Counted from the first letter of the stretch, positions 1-10,148 are shown. The stretch is 64,000 nucleotides of DNA from Zizania palustris (GCA_019279435.1 JAAALK010000283.1:6076001-6140000), one strand, 5' to 3'. A program made the numbers and translations. Notes: a model not told the origin generated them from the letters alone.

Positions 1-747
1 CCGGGCGTCGACCGCTCGATCATCAAGCATTCGCTAGCGGTCGACCCGAAGGCTCGACCGGTGCGCCAGGGGCTCCAGAAACTCTCCATCGAGAGGGCTG
101 AGCTCGCCAAGGCCGAGACTGAGAAACTGCTCCGAGCGGGGGTCATCCGGGAAGTGAGTCACACTGAGTGGTTGTCTAACCCAGTGTTTGTCCAGAAGAA
201 AACATCTGGAAAGTGGCGTATGTGTATCGACTTCACCTCTCTCAATAAAGCTTGCCCCCGTGACCCCTACCCCATGCCTCGCATTGATCAACTAGTCGAC
301 TCCACCGCCGGTGCGGAACTCCTCAGCTTCCTCGACGCTTATTAAGGGTATCACCAGATCTGGTTGAAGACCGAGGATCAAGTCAAGACAAGCTTCGTAA
401 CCCCCGCAGGAGTGTTTTGCTATGTCCGCATGCCCTTCGGCCTCCGCAACGCCGGGGCCACCTTTTCAAGACTGATATCCAAGGCTCTGGGCCATCAGAT
501 GGGTCGCAATATTGAAGCGTACATGGACGATATTGTTATGAAGAGTACCGTCAAGGATCGCCACAGCGCGGACATAGCTGAGACCTTTGATAGCCTTCGG
601 CGATGTGGGATCCACCTCAATCCAGAGAAGTGTGTCTTCGAAGTGCGCGCTGGGAAGCTGCTCGGGTATCAGGTTTCTAGCCGAGGTATCGAAGCTAGCC
701 CAACACGAGTTAACGCATTACAGAACATGTCCCCCCTCAGAACTTGA
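1..747 (+). pseudogene. Tat-A reverse transcriptase (pol part 1)
   Basis: Copies element RNA into DNA in the cytoplasmic particle. The reading enters inside the RT N-terminal region (VDPKARPVRQ, then KWRMCIDFTSLNKACPRD). A TAA at 343-345 interrupts the 'SFLDAY / GYHQI' block. The catalytic YxDD box is intact as AYMDDIVMKS near 520-549. The usual C-terminal motifs follow (LNPEKCVFEV, GKLLGYQVS). The frame ends in a TGA at 745-747, and coding resumes in another frame from about 744, so a frameshift lies just upstream. Identification of the family is firm; the gene is broken. Confidence 0.92.
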
Positions 748-1770
748 AGCAAGCGCAGAAGCTAGCCGAACGCTTAGCCGCCCTTGGCCGATTTTTGGCA
801 AAATCAACTGAAAAAAGCTTGCCCATCTTTAAGGCGCTCCGGGGCTCCAAAACATTCGAGTGGACCTCCGAGTGTCAGAGCTGCTTCGATCAAATAAAGG
901 AGTACCTCTCCGGCCTCGTAGCCCTCGCCACGCCTCGGGCCGACAGTCCCCTTCTGATCTACATCGCCGCCTCCGGTAGCACGTCGAGCGCTGCCTTGGT
1001 CCAGGAAGAAGAGCTCAGCGGGAAGTTGGTGCAGCGCCCCGTCTACTTCGTGTCTGAAGCCCTCTCCGGAGCTAAGGCGCGATACTCCGAGCTCGAGAAG
1101 GTGGCGTACGCTCTCGTCATGGCATCCCGGAAGCTTCGACGCTACTTCCTGGCTCACGATGTCATTATTCCAACTGCCTACCCGCTCGGCGACATGTTCC
1201 GGAACAAGGATGCCACCGGTCGCATCGGGAAGTGGGCGGTAGAATTGGCTCCATTCGGGATCTCCTTCGTTGCCCGAACTGCCATCAAGTCTCAGATCCT
1301 CACCGACTTCATTGCCGAGTGGACATCCGCGGTCAATCACGCCAGTATCGGAGCAGGCGAGGAAGCTTGGACCATCTATTCGGACGGTGCCTACCAGGCT
1401 TCGGGGGCTGGAGCCGGAGCAGTTATCGTCTCCCCCTCCGGCCAGCAGGCCTCTTTCTCCGCTCGGCTAAATTTCAAGGCTACCAACAACATCGCCGAGT
1501 ATGAAGGAGTCCTGCTGGGTCTTCGCAAGGCGCATGCGCTTGGAGCCGCCCGCGTCATAGTCAAAACTGACTCTCAGGTCGTCGCCGGGCATATCGACAA
1601 AAGTTTCCAGGCTCGGCACCCAGACCTCGCCTCCTACCTCAAAGGCATTCGGAGATTTGAAACGGCCTTCAAGGGGATATCCGTTCAAAGCATCCCGAGG
1701 AGTGAAAACTACCAAGCCGACGCCCTTGCTAAAGCCGGAGCCGGTGGCCAAGCCATGCCGTCGGGCGCCT
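744..1770 (+). pseudogene. Tat-A RT-linked RNase H plus second archaeal-type RNase H
   Basis: The first RNase H covers about 780-1330 (LYIAASGSTSSAALVQEE, RPVYFVSEAL, ARYSELEKVAYALV). The YxTDH-type block is altered (IIPTAYPL). A second RNase H fold follows at about 1365-1740, with the acidic residues in SDGAYQ, NIAEYEGVLLGL, KTDSQVV and YQADALAKA. A tandem second domain is diagnostic of Tat elements, where it degrades the RNA strand of the hybrid. The frame is open here and runs into integrase without a stop until 2421. Confidence 0.88.
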
Positions 1771-3101
1771 TCTTCGAAGAAATTACCCGACCTTCGGCGC
1801 TCCTCCAGGACGAGGCATCTACCTCCGGGCCATTCGAACCCCCGACGTCGCTTCCGCCCGCCCCAGTTCTCTGCACGGTTAGCAACGATTGGCGGGAGCC
1901 CATCTTGCAAGCACTCGGCGGCAACACCGATGACCGGCCCATCCCGGATCAAGCACGTCTTCACCTCCGTGCCCGGTCTTTCCAAGTCATTGATGGCATC
2001 CTCTACAAATCGGGGGTATGTTCCCCGCTGCTCCGATGCATCTCCCACTCGGATGGTGTCGCCATGCTCCGAGAAATCCATGAGGGGCTGTGCAGGAGCC
2101 ATTTAGCACCACGGGCCCTCGCCGGGAAGGCCCTCCGGCAGGGCGTATACTGGCCCACAATCGCTGCCGATGCGAAAGACCTGGTGCGTACCTGCCAAGG
2201 GTGCCAATGGATGGGGCGCCGGAGTCACAGGCCTCCGGTCAGCTTGCAGCTCATCCCACCCATGTGGCCTCTAGCTCACTGGGGCATGGACCTCATCGGG
2301 CCGTTCCCTAGGGCAAGAGGCAATCTACGCTTCGCGGTGGTCGCCGTCGAATATTTCTCCAAATGGGTCGAGGCCGAGCCACTGACCTCCATCACCTCCC
2401 GGAGTGTCCATAAATTCTTCTAGCAGAATATCGTCTGCCGCTTCGGCGTGCCCAAGCAGCTCACGCTGGACAATGGCACGCAGTTCGACGCAGGGGCTTT
2501 CAAAGCATTCTGCGAAGAATTCGGAGTCCAACTCTGCTTCGCAGCGGTTCGGCACCCGCAGTCAAATGGGGCGGTGGATCGGGCTAACGGACATATACTC
2601 TCTGGCCTTAACAAGCGCATTGTCGTCTTAGCTAAAGGATTATGGCCTGACAAGCTCCCGAAGATCTTGTAGTCCATTCGGACCACAACCTCCCGTGCCA
2701 CCGGATTTTCCCCGTTTCGGCTCCTCTTCGGTGACGAAGCTATGACCCCGACAGAAATCCGGGCCGGCTCGATGCGAGTCACGTCGCCCGGGGGTGATGA
2801 AGAACGTGCCATCTCCCTCGATCTCACGGAGGAAACACGTCTCCGAGCCATCGCTAACCTCTCATAGTACCAACAAGAAACGAAGGGGTGGTACGACCCC
2901 AAGGTCAGGCACAGCGAGTTTTAGCCAGGGCACCTCGTTCTGCGCATGGTGGCCGCCCCGACAAAGTTGGGCAACAAGTGGGAATGTTGGTACATCGTGA
3001 CCGGCTCTGGGCATCCGGGCTCCTACCGACTCGCTACCTTGGAAGGCGAGGAATTGAAGCACACTTGGCGTGCGGAGCACCTGGAGCGTTATTTCACATA
3101 G
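1771..3101 (+). pseudogene. Tat-A integrase (pol part 2)
   Basis: Inserts element cDNA into the chromosome. The zinc-binding HHCC module is visible (HEGLCRSHL, later CQGCQ, 2080-2210). The catalytic core has its first Asp in HWGMDLIGPF and its second in TLDNGTQFD. The third catalytic residue, normally Glu in the NGAVERANG block, is Asp here (GAT at 2577-2579). TAG stops lie at 2421, 2670, 2865 and 2922. The C-terminal part ends in EHLERYFT and TAG at 3099-3101, matching the end of the Tat-B integrase. Confidence 0.9.
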
Positions 3102-3232
3102 TTACGTCAGTGTATTCCGCTGCTTGGTCGGCGCCGCCTGCTTTTGTATTCAATCCCCAATTCAATAAAACCATTACGTGAACGTTTTTGGCCAAGGTGG
3201 ACGCACCGCGGTACCAAAGTATAGTTTCACCA
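3102..3232 (+). other. Noncoding leader after Tat-A pol
   Basis: No gene is seen. An AATAAA lies at 3164-3169 and could serve as a polyadenylation signal for a pol transcript. The block 'gtggacgcaccgcgg' near 3199 has a close counterpart after Tat-B pol ('gtggacgcactggaaccgcgg' near 12978, split here only for description), so this spacer is an old shared part of both families. Confidence 0.5.
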
Positions 3233-3545
3233 ACTAAATCGGCTTCCGAGCTCCGGCTCGACGCGCCCTAAATCGGCTTCCGAGCTCCGGCTCGACGCGC
3301 CCTAAATCGGCTACCGAGCTCCGGCTCGACGCGCCCTAAATCGGCTTCCGAGCTCCAGCTCGACGCGCCCTAAATCGGCTTCCGAGCTTCGGCTCGACGC
3401 GCCCTAAATCGGCTTCCGAGCTCTGGCCCGACGCACCCTAAATCGGCTTCCGTGCTCCGGCTCGACGCGCCATAAATTGGGTTCCGAGCTCTAGCTCAAC
3501 GCACCCTAAACCTGATTCCGGGCTACGACTAGAAGCACCCTTCGC
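3233..3545 (+). repeat. 34-bp minisatellite, about nine copies
   Basis: The block GGCTTCCGAGCTC starts at 3241 and recurs every 34 bases (3275, 3309, 3343, 3377, 3411, 3445, 3479, then a decayed copy). Internal copies are almost identical and the last two diverge. Between it and the antisense gene (3546-3767) I see no gene. Tandem arrays in the region between pol and the 3' LTR are a known habit of Tat-type elements. Confidence 0.95.
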
Positions 3546-3767
3546 CATTCAGTGCAACCCACTTACCCCGCCTTCCTCATAGCTGATTTGCGCCCAGTCG
3601 GCAAGTCGTCTACCCGCAACGGAGGGGGGAAAGGAGCATGGAGGAAGGCTTCGGTCATACATATCGTCAATACAACATGTAGCACACAATGTTCGTTGTG
3701 AATCCAAAGCAAGAGAGAGAGATTAAGAGAAGTCTTCATCCAGGCCAAGCAGGAACCGGAGGCCCTT

Positions 3768-5690
3768 TCACTCTGACGAACTGCCCGGGCCGGAGCCCGC
3801 TCTAGGCCGGGGTCCCGGCGCTGCTCGTGTAGACTTCTCCTTCCTCTTCTGCATTTTCTCCTCTTTCTTTTGGGCACAGAAGATCTTCTGGTCTTCTTGC
3901 AGTTGAGCCCAGCTGTGCAGACTCTCTCCCCCAGAAGGTGCTCCGCCCGAACCAGCTTCCGTGTCGGACCAATCCACCGGTTCAGGAGACGAAGACGGGG
4001 CTCGGGGCTCTCTTTCTTCCTCCTTAACAAGGCTCAGAACCCCTTGAAGAATGTCAGGGTCCGCATGCCCGTCGTTACCCCAGGGAAGGGCAAAGCGCGC
4101 AGGCCGATTTGCCCTCAGGGCTTCAAGAATAGCCCATCGGTGCCGAAGAGCATCGTCAGGCTCAAGTACCTCAATATCGCGATCACAAGCGTGGACACCC
4201 TGAGTATTCCCCAAAGTACTCTTTATTAATGCATGAATAAGTTTCTAAGCTATTACAGGGTATGCAGCATAAAGATCCTAAGGAAATTACACCTTCGGGT
4301 CTGGTTGGCAAGCCGGGGCCGAAGGCCTCGAAGGGGCCGAAGGGTCGCTAGCACAAAGCGCCTCCTCCAACCAAGCTCTGATCGCTTCAGGGCCCTCGGT
4401 TTGCCTAGTCGCCTTGAGCGCCCTCCAAGATTGGGTTATCGCCAAACTCGGCGACCGGAGGTTGTCCCCTACGAAGGTGACAGGATGCGAGCTCGAAGCT
4501 AAAGAAAGAGGGAGGCCGGACGATTCGAGGTGTCGGAAGATCCCGAAGGCAGCTACCCGAGCTGACACCTCACCGTACTTCGACACGGTGAGGCTTATTT
4601 GCCGGACGGTGGACTGGATAAACTTTATCCGGTGGACAAGGGGCTCCCGGGCGATGTCGAAAGCAGCGCATCCGGTGGCGTAGCGCGCCAGCGTCCTCCA
4701 GAGTGACACCGTGGTGTCGGCCGCCGTCTTCTCCCCCTGGGCGAACGCCTAAGCCATCTCCTCGTTCTGGGTGAGGAGGTCTGCCCCGGTCCGCTCCAGC
4801 TGGAGCACTCGGGCCCCGAGGACTTCAGCGCTAGCTGCTGCTTCTCAGAGCTCGTCCATCTCCGAGAGTTGAGCCCGAAGCGCGGAGACCTCCCCTTCGA
4901 GTCGCTCTGCCTCCTCGGCCCGGGACCAGAGCCTCTCCACCTCGGCGGCTCGGGCCCGAAGGGCGTCCACCTCCGTTTCGAGCTCGGCCGCTCGGGCCGC
5001 CCGAGCTCGGAGCCCTTCCAGCACTGTGACCCGAGCCTTGAGGGAGTCGACCTCCGCCGCCCGGGCCTCGAGCGCCTCGACTCTAGCCGCCTAAAGGCGA
5101 AGTCTTTCGACCTCCGCCGCCTGCTCGCGGGCCAGCCTCTCAGCAGCGTTCGCTTGGGCGGAAAGCCACGAGGCGTTGGTCTCACGGCGGTGGCGCTCGT
5201 AGAGCAGAGAGAGCAGCGAGCCCTATGCCAGCGCGACTACCTGCACACAAAGTGGTGAATCAGAAAAAAGGAGGGCTAGGGGCTCACCGAGAAGAACTCC
5301 TAGAAAATACCTGGCTTGCGGCATTCTCAATGGCTCGACCGAGCTCGAGACCATCCGTCTGCCCGAGCTCCTCAATCACCAGGGCCTCGCGCAAGTGAAG
5401 GTAATAGTCGTGGATCAGGGCCACTTTGGACGTGAAGTCCTCACTCCCCGCCAAGTAGGGGCACAGGAGGGGCACGCTAGAGCGTGCGCCCCGCGGGCTG
5501 GAGGGTGGTCGAGGCCGCATCCCGTGGTCTTGGTTAGCCTTCGGAGAGCCATGCTCGGCGGCTCCGGACTCCACCCCGTCTTGTGGTTCCGAAGCCCCCA
5601 CCGCCTTAGCGGGAACTTCAGACCTCGCGTCTGCGTCGTCCTCGGGAGGGTTCACGACCAGATTGGCGGTTCAGACGTACCTACTTGAAG
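3768..5690 (-). pseudogene. Antisense gene of Tat-A (exons 3-5 remain)
   Basis: Read on the minus strand against pol. Exon 3 covers about 5690-5311, exon 4 5240-4293 and exon 5 4199-3768. Introns 5310-5241 (70 nt) and 4292-4200 (93 nt) have GT/AG ends and both are phase 0. Exon 4 encodes a long Arg/Ala/Glu-rich coiled coil with in-frame stops, then a globular tail (LWRTLARYATG...). Exon 5 is acidic, then Lys/Arg-rich (DIEVLE start, WAQLQEDQK). Exons 3 to 5 match those of the Tat-B antisense gene in order, phase and motifs. Exons 1-2 were lost at the 5740 junction. The molecular function is unknown. Confidence 0.75.
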
Positions 5691-5740
5691 TAAACAAGGG
5701 ATAAGGCCGAGAAGGCCCGGCATCTTGAAAGGAGATCAGG

Positions 5741-5987
5741 TGTACCTGAGTCAACCCTGGTCAACAGCCTAGTGGGTCTTCTACTACTTCTGGCCCATGC
5801 ACTCGAATTGGACCAGCCCGACTTCGCAGCCTCCTCTGCCCGACAGTCGCTCGCTGCCCGTGTACCTGAGTCACACGCGGCCCATGAAACAGCAGATCTC
5901 TTCTTCTTCTGTCCTTTTTGACTATCGTTGACAATGACTCATCACATCTAGAGCCATGAGGCCCACGCTATTCAGCATGGCTCCTCA
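5741..5987 (-). repeat. Sir-A copy 1 3' LTR, 247-bp remnant
   Basis: Closely matches 11972-12221 and 61524-61772. Its minus-strand start is TGAGGAGCC at 5987. Its other end is cut at 5740/5741, where Tat-A antisense intron sequence begins. About 1.75 kb of LTR is missing. Confidence 0.92.
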
Positions 5988-6000
5988 ATCTCCCCCTTGA
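5988..6000 (-). other. Polypurine tract of Sir-A copy 1
   Basis: On the minus strand CATCAAGGGGGAGAT directly precedes the LTR start. This is the expected plus-strand DNA primer. Four further AGGGGGAG-like tracts lie at about 6235, 6264, 6314 and 6331. Confidence 0.8.
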
Positions 6001-7320
6001 TGAGTGCATTGTCAACACTTCACTTCTTCAGCTCTTCAGAACCTGCGAGCAAATGTGGAAACACGAAAACAAAACACAAGAAAAACAAAGAAGAAGAAAA
6101 AAATAAGGTAAAAGTTTAACCCTAATGACCGAAAGCCAAACAAAAGAAGGAAGTGGTCATTATGGTTAACCAAAACGTAAAAGCTCAAAAATGAGTGCGA
6201 TTTCAGAACAACAAGGATATCAACAGAGTAAAAACTCCCCCTTAAACTCTGATCCCAAATTTTCTCCCCCTTTTTGACAAGTGAACTCATCAAGCACTCA
6301 ATAGAGACACAGACTCCCCCTGAAATGCAACTCCCCCTCAAAATATGCAGTGAATTCAACTGGAGTGCAGAAGGAGTGTAGAAAGCATGCTTCTCGGATA
6401 TGATTGACTGCAATTACTACATCTAACAGATACGGCAAAAGACATACTGTAACGATACATGGCATGATCAGTGCAACAGATGATATCTAAAGAAAGTCAT
6501 TTGCACGCATTTTTCAGTTTTTGCAAACAAAAGCATCACCACATGGTCCAATAAACAAGCAAGGTAAAGCATGATATGCAAAAGCTAACTGATATATACC
6601 AAGATAAGCTTTGTTCAGAAACAAAGTGCTTCAGCAAACTTGTTATCATTTCAATTTTCAAGCTTTTTCTTTTTCCCTTTTTTTTTATTTTTGCCAGGGG
6701 TTATTTGCATGTCAAACCTTATGCTGACCGACCAAGTCAAGCCTAGGCCAGATCTGGACCATCAGAAGCTTAAGACATTGGTCTTGGCATACACTACACC
6801 GTCCTAGTTCATACCAAAGTGCTATGGTATGCAGTCCAGAACAAATGTAATGCGACAAAGCAAACCCACCTGGATCTTTTCAAGTTATGCACAAAAAGGC
6901 ATGGAATTTTCATTGTTCTCGAATTTTCATCATTTTTATAGCACATTTCCATGTTTAAAGCATACAGATGTCCAAGTTACATATTTGCATCTAAGTCAGA
7001 AACTAGCTACAAGGCATGTAACAGATAGCAAGAACATTCAGCCTACGCATGCTAGTTACCAAAAGCAATGGTGATCATTTTTCAATTTTAAAGCATAAAA
7101 GCCATGCATATGACAAATATCAGACATATCATTTGAACTGAAGCAAAGCATGATCATCGACAAGTAATCAAAAGCATGTACCAGCTAGAATAAGTAAAGC
7201 AGTTCAATCATATAACAGAAGCAAGCTCAAAAGTGTGATATGTGAATATGCAAGATATGAACACACACAGAAAGACTCAAGAAAAAGAGTAAAGAAGAAA
7301 GAAAAATGACGCAAAATATC
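6001..7320 (-). other. Sir-A 3' noncoding region between RNase H and LTR
   Basis: About 1.3 kb, A-rich on the plus strand, with no convincing coding capacity. It is conserved with 61787-63094 (Sir-A copy 2) and, in patches, with 53659-54590 of the different family Sir-B. An example is the 21-base block at about 6863-6883, whose complement recurs at about 53920. SIRE elements often carry an envelope-like ORF here; none is visible. Confidence 0.7.
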
Positions 7321-9310
7321 CTAAAAAGGATACACAACACCCAAATCCCCTCGTAAACGCTCGAATGTAGACTGATCTAGGGGTTTGGTGAAAATATCAG
7401 CCAACTGATGATGGGTATCAACATGAACAAGGTCAATGACACCTTTCTCATATTGATCCCGCAAGAAGTGAAAGCGCACATCAATGTGTTTGGTTTTGGA
7501 ATGAAGACACGGGTTTTTCCCTACACTAATAGCACTGGTGCTGTTGCAAAACAATGGGACCCTGGTAGGAAAGAACAACCCAAAATCTCGCAGAGTGGAA
7601 ATCATCCAAACCAACTGTGAGCAGCAGCTAGCAGCAGCTACGTACTCAGCCTCTGTGGTCGAAAGAGCAACTCCAGATTGCTTTCGAGAAGACCAAGAGA
7701 CAAGAGAAGAACCAAGAAACTGGCAAGTACCGGAAGTCGACTTGCGATCCAACCGGCACCCACCAAAGTCGGCATCCGAAAAGCCAGATAGATCAAGAGA
7801 TGATGATGATGAATAGTAAAGACCGAGATCGGGCGCATAAGTGAGATACCTAAAGATGCGCTTGACAGCCTGTCGGTGAGACGCGCGTGGTGAAGACTGA
7901 AAACGCGCGCAAAGTCCCACGGCGAACTGAATGTCCGGTCTTGTCGCCGTCAAGTATAGCAGCGAACCGATCATCCCTCAAAACTCCCTTTCATTGACCT
8001 TGATGCCGCTCTCGTCCTTGTCCAGACCCCCAGATGTACCCATCGGGGTCATCTGCGGCTTCAATTCACCACCAAAGTCAAATTTCTTAAGCATGTCGCG
8101 AGTGTACTTACCTTGGTGGATGAAGGTGCCGTCCTTGGTCTGCTTGATCTGGAGCCCTAAGAAGTACTTGAGCTCACCCATGAGGCTCATCTCAAACTCA
8201 CTGTGCATCTGCTCAGAGAACTTGGACACAAGAGAATCGGTAGTACCACCAAAAATAATATCGTCCACGTAAATCTGAGCAACTAAGAAGTCTGAAGCAA
8301 CTATGAGCAAAAAGAGAGTTTTGTCCACAGAACCCATCACAAAGCCCTTCCCCAACAAAAACTGCTTCAATCGGTCATACCAAGCCCTGGGGGCTTGCTT
8401 TAACCCGTATAAAGCTTTTTGCAATTTAAAAACATGTCGAGGAAACTTAGGGTTCTCAAAACCGGAGGGTTGCCTAACATAAACCTCCTCTTCTATGTAC
8501 CCGTTCAAAAAAGCACTCTTAACATCCATTTGAAAAAGCTTAAAACCCTTCGAAACGGCAAAAGCTAGAAGAATACGAATGGACTCAAGACGGGCAATAG
8601 GAGCGAAGGTTTCTTCAAAGTCAATACCTTCCTTCTGGCAATAACCCTGGGCAACTAGTCGAGCCTTGTTGCGCACCACAACCCCATCTTCACCTTGTTT
8701 GTTCTTGAATACCCACTTGGTGCCTATGGGGTTGCATCCTGGTGGCGGCTCAACTAATGTCCAAACCCGATTGCGGACAAAGTTCTCAAGCTCTTCTTGC
8801 ATAGCATTAATCCAATTAGAATCAGAGAGAGCATGAGAAACATCTCTGGGCTCAAAAGATGCAACAAACGCAGATTCAGCAAACACAGCGAGAGAGGCAG
8901 AAGAACGCAAAGTCCTCTCAGTCAAATCACCAATGATGAGCTCTGAGGGGTGATCACGCTGAACTGCTCGAGTTCCCTGGTGATCTGAAGTCACCTCACC
9001 GAAGTCAGCAGCTGGCACCTCTGGACTCGACTGAGGGGGCTCGATCGTAGTGGAAGAAGTGATCAGAGGTCCGCCCTCATCCTCAGTCAAAGTCTCAGAA
9101 GGTGTGGGCTCTACGGGGGATGCAGAAGGCCCACCCTCATCAGCAGCTGGAGTATCTTCATCTTAGTCGAAGATGGACTCTCCGAGCTCATCATCACCAG
9201 AAAGCTCAAAAGAAGGAGTCAAAGAAGGCAAGTACTCATCAAATGAAACCTCACAAGTCTCGACAAGCAGCTGGGATTCGAGGTTCCAAACACGAAAACC
9301 TCGAGAACTG
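7321..9310 (-). pseudogene. Sir-A copy 1 pol remnant: integrase-RT linker, RT, RNase H
   Basis: Reverse transcriptase and RNase H of a copia polyprotein. Visible motifs are [37 protein letters not shown], the catalytic YVDDIIFGG, and RNase H blocks DRKSTSGTCQFLGSS, TEAEYVAAASCC and HIDVRFHFLRD. It ends at a TAG at 7321-7323 after GVVYPF. Only two in-frame stops are seen: TAA near 9160 in the linker and TGA at 7975-7977 (REF*GM), where copy 2 has CGA. The linker repeats DEGGP blocks. Upstream of about 9310 the sequence is no longer copia. Confidence 0.9.
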
Positions 9311-9543
9311 GTATGATCAGTTCCGATCGGAATAGAGGGTGGCAGAGTGGCTCCGGGCGGTCGGAGTGTAGAAGGGGTTGGTGGAGAGGTCTCGTATCCT
9401 CGAGGGATAGAAGCCCCTTGCGGAGTTTGAGGTGGAGGGATAGTCGAAGACCCTCCGACTTCAACTGTGTCGAAGGGTATCTCTCCGGAGATCCGAGAGG
9501 ACCTCCGAGTGGGATTGCGAGGTGCACTCCGCTTAGGAGGCAT
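9163..9543 (-). CDS. Chimeric ORF: gypsy gag N-terminus fused in frame to copia linker
   Basis: 126 codons, starting MPPKRSAPRNPTRRSS. The first ~75 residues are Pro/Ser/Thr-rich and follow a Tat-B-type LTR and primer site, as a gag N-terminus should. From about 9310 the text becomes a copia block (RGFRVWNLES, CEVSFDEYLPS), as found before copia RT. The two parts are in the same frame. I infer a deletion or recombination fusion. There is no evidence that it is expressed. Confidence 0.6.
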   Translation of the reverse strand: MPPKRSAPRNPTRRSSRISGEIPFDTVEVGGSSTIPPPQTPQGASIPRGYETSPPTPSTLRPPGATLPPSIPIGTDHTSSRGFRVWNLESQLLVETCEVSFDEYLPSLTPSFELSGDDELGESIFD

Positions 9544-9585
9544 GATGCAAGAGGTTGGTAGAGAACGAAGTTTTTTGGACTAAGT

Positions 9586-9603
9586 TCCCCACGGACGGCG
9601 CCA
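9586..9603 (-). other. Primer-binding site, Asp-tRNA-like
   Basis: Minus strand TGGCGCCGTCCGTGGGGA, two bases after the LTR end. It resembles the complement of plant tRNA-Asp 3' ends used by many Tat/Athila elements, with a few mismatches. Confidence 0.75.
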
Positions 9604-9605
9604 AC

Positions 9606-10102
9606 TGTTGGCGTAAAAGATTACGCTAACAGGTTTCTGTAGAAAAGAAACTAACAAACGAAGTGTTTGTGAAGCAAACTGTTCTAAGCCTCCGAAAGGA
9701 TAATAGCTTAGAATAGTTCGAAAGTGTGTATTGATTCACTTGTAAATCGGTCCCCATTACAGGGTAAAATGGGGGGTATTTATAGGCCCAAATATTAAGG
9801 AAAAGACCTATTTACCCCTCTATTACAACCGACATTAAGGAAACTATTCGGTTTCCTTAATAGGGCTAAAATGGTAAAAGACTAATCTAATAGGATAGAA
9901 GATAAGTCTTCCATCTTAGCTGTCAGAAAAGATCCTGGAAGACTTTGGTTCGAAGATATACTTCGAACCAATGCCAGTCTTCGGACTCCTGATGAGGTTC
10001 CAAGCTGTCTTCGAAGATGACCTTCGGACTATCTTCGAACTGATATACTGTCTTCATGTTGCTTTGGCAATAACCCCGAAGATGGGATATTTTCCCCCAA
10101 CA
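9606..10102 (-). repeat. Tat-B-family LTR, complete, minus orientation (497 bp)
   Basis: Starts TGTTGGGGGAAAATATCCC at 10102 and ends TTTTACGCCAACA at 9606 (minus strand). It aligns along its length with the Tat-B 3' LTR at 17730-18224 but in the opposite direction. It contains a TATA-like CCTATAAATACCCCCC. It is not a clean solo LTR, because primer site and gag start follow. Confidence 0.93.
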
Positions 10103-10148
10103 TATAGCCATAGGCTTCCAAGGACGGGACCTTGCCAGGAGACGTCAT
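10103..10148 (-). pseudogene. Sir-A gag, first 15 codons
   Basis: The minus-strand ATG at 10148-10146 starts MTSPGKVPSLEAYGY and is then cut by the Tat-B-family LTR. It lies about 50 bases after the primer site, the normal place for a copia gag start. Confidence 0.65.

Larger units (their letters stand above)
1..5740 (+). mobile_element. Tat-A: Ty3/gypsy retrotransposon, Tat lineage, truncated at both ends
   Basis: The order is reverse transcriptase, RNase H, a second (archaeal-type) RNase H, integrase, tandem repeats, then an antisense gene. Two RNase H domains and an antisense ORF after pol are hallmarks of the plant Tat lineage (Grande/RIRE2/Retand type). The 5' LTR, gag and protease lie left of the window. 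The 3' LTR is missing because sequence changes at 5740/5741 to a Sir-A LTR. Base composition is clearly GC-richer than in the neighbouring elements. Coding frames hold several stops and a frameshift, so the copy is dead. Confidence 0.9.
9301..10102 (-). mobile_element. Tat-B-family 5' end (LTR, primer site, gag start) inside Sir-A gag
   Basis: On the minus strand a complete LTR is followed by GT, a primer-binding site and an ATG-led ORF, then the sequence stops. On its upstream side (10103) the Sir-A gag start resumes at once. It therefore inserted in the first codons of Sir-A gag. Everything from its gag to the 3' LTR was lost together with Sir-A gag, protease and integrase. Confidence 0.8.

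Noticed and set aside
3233..3545. CRISPR-like array
   Set aside because: Contiguous 34-bp tandem units without unique spacers, inside a plant retrotransposon.
9606..10102. Simple solo LTR
   Set aside because: Primer site and gag start follow the LTR on its 3' side, so it is a truncated element rather than an LTR-LTR recombination product.
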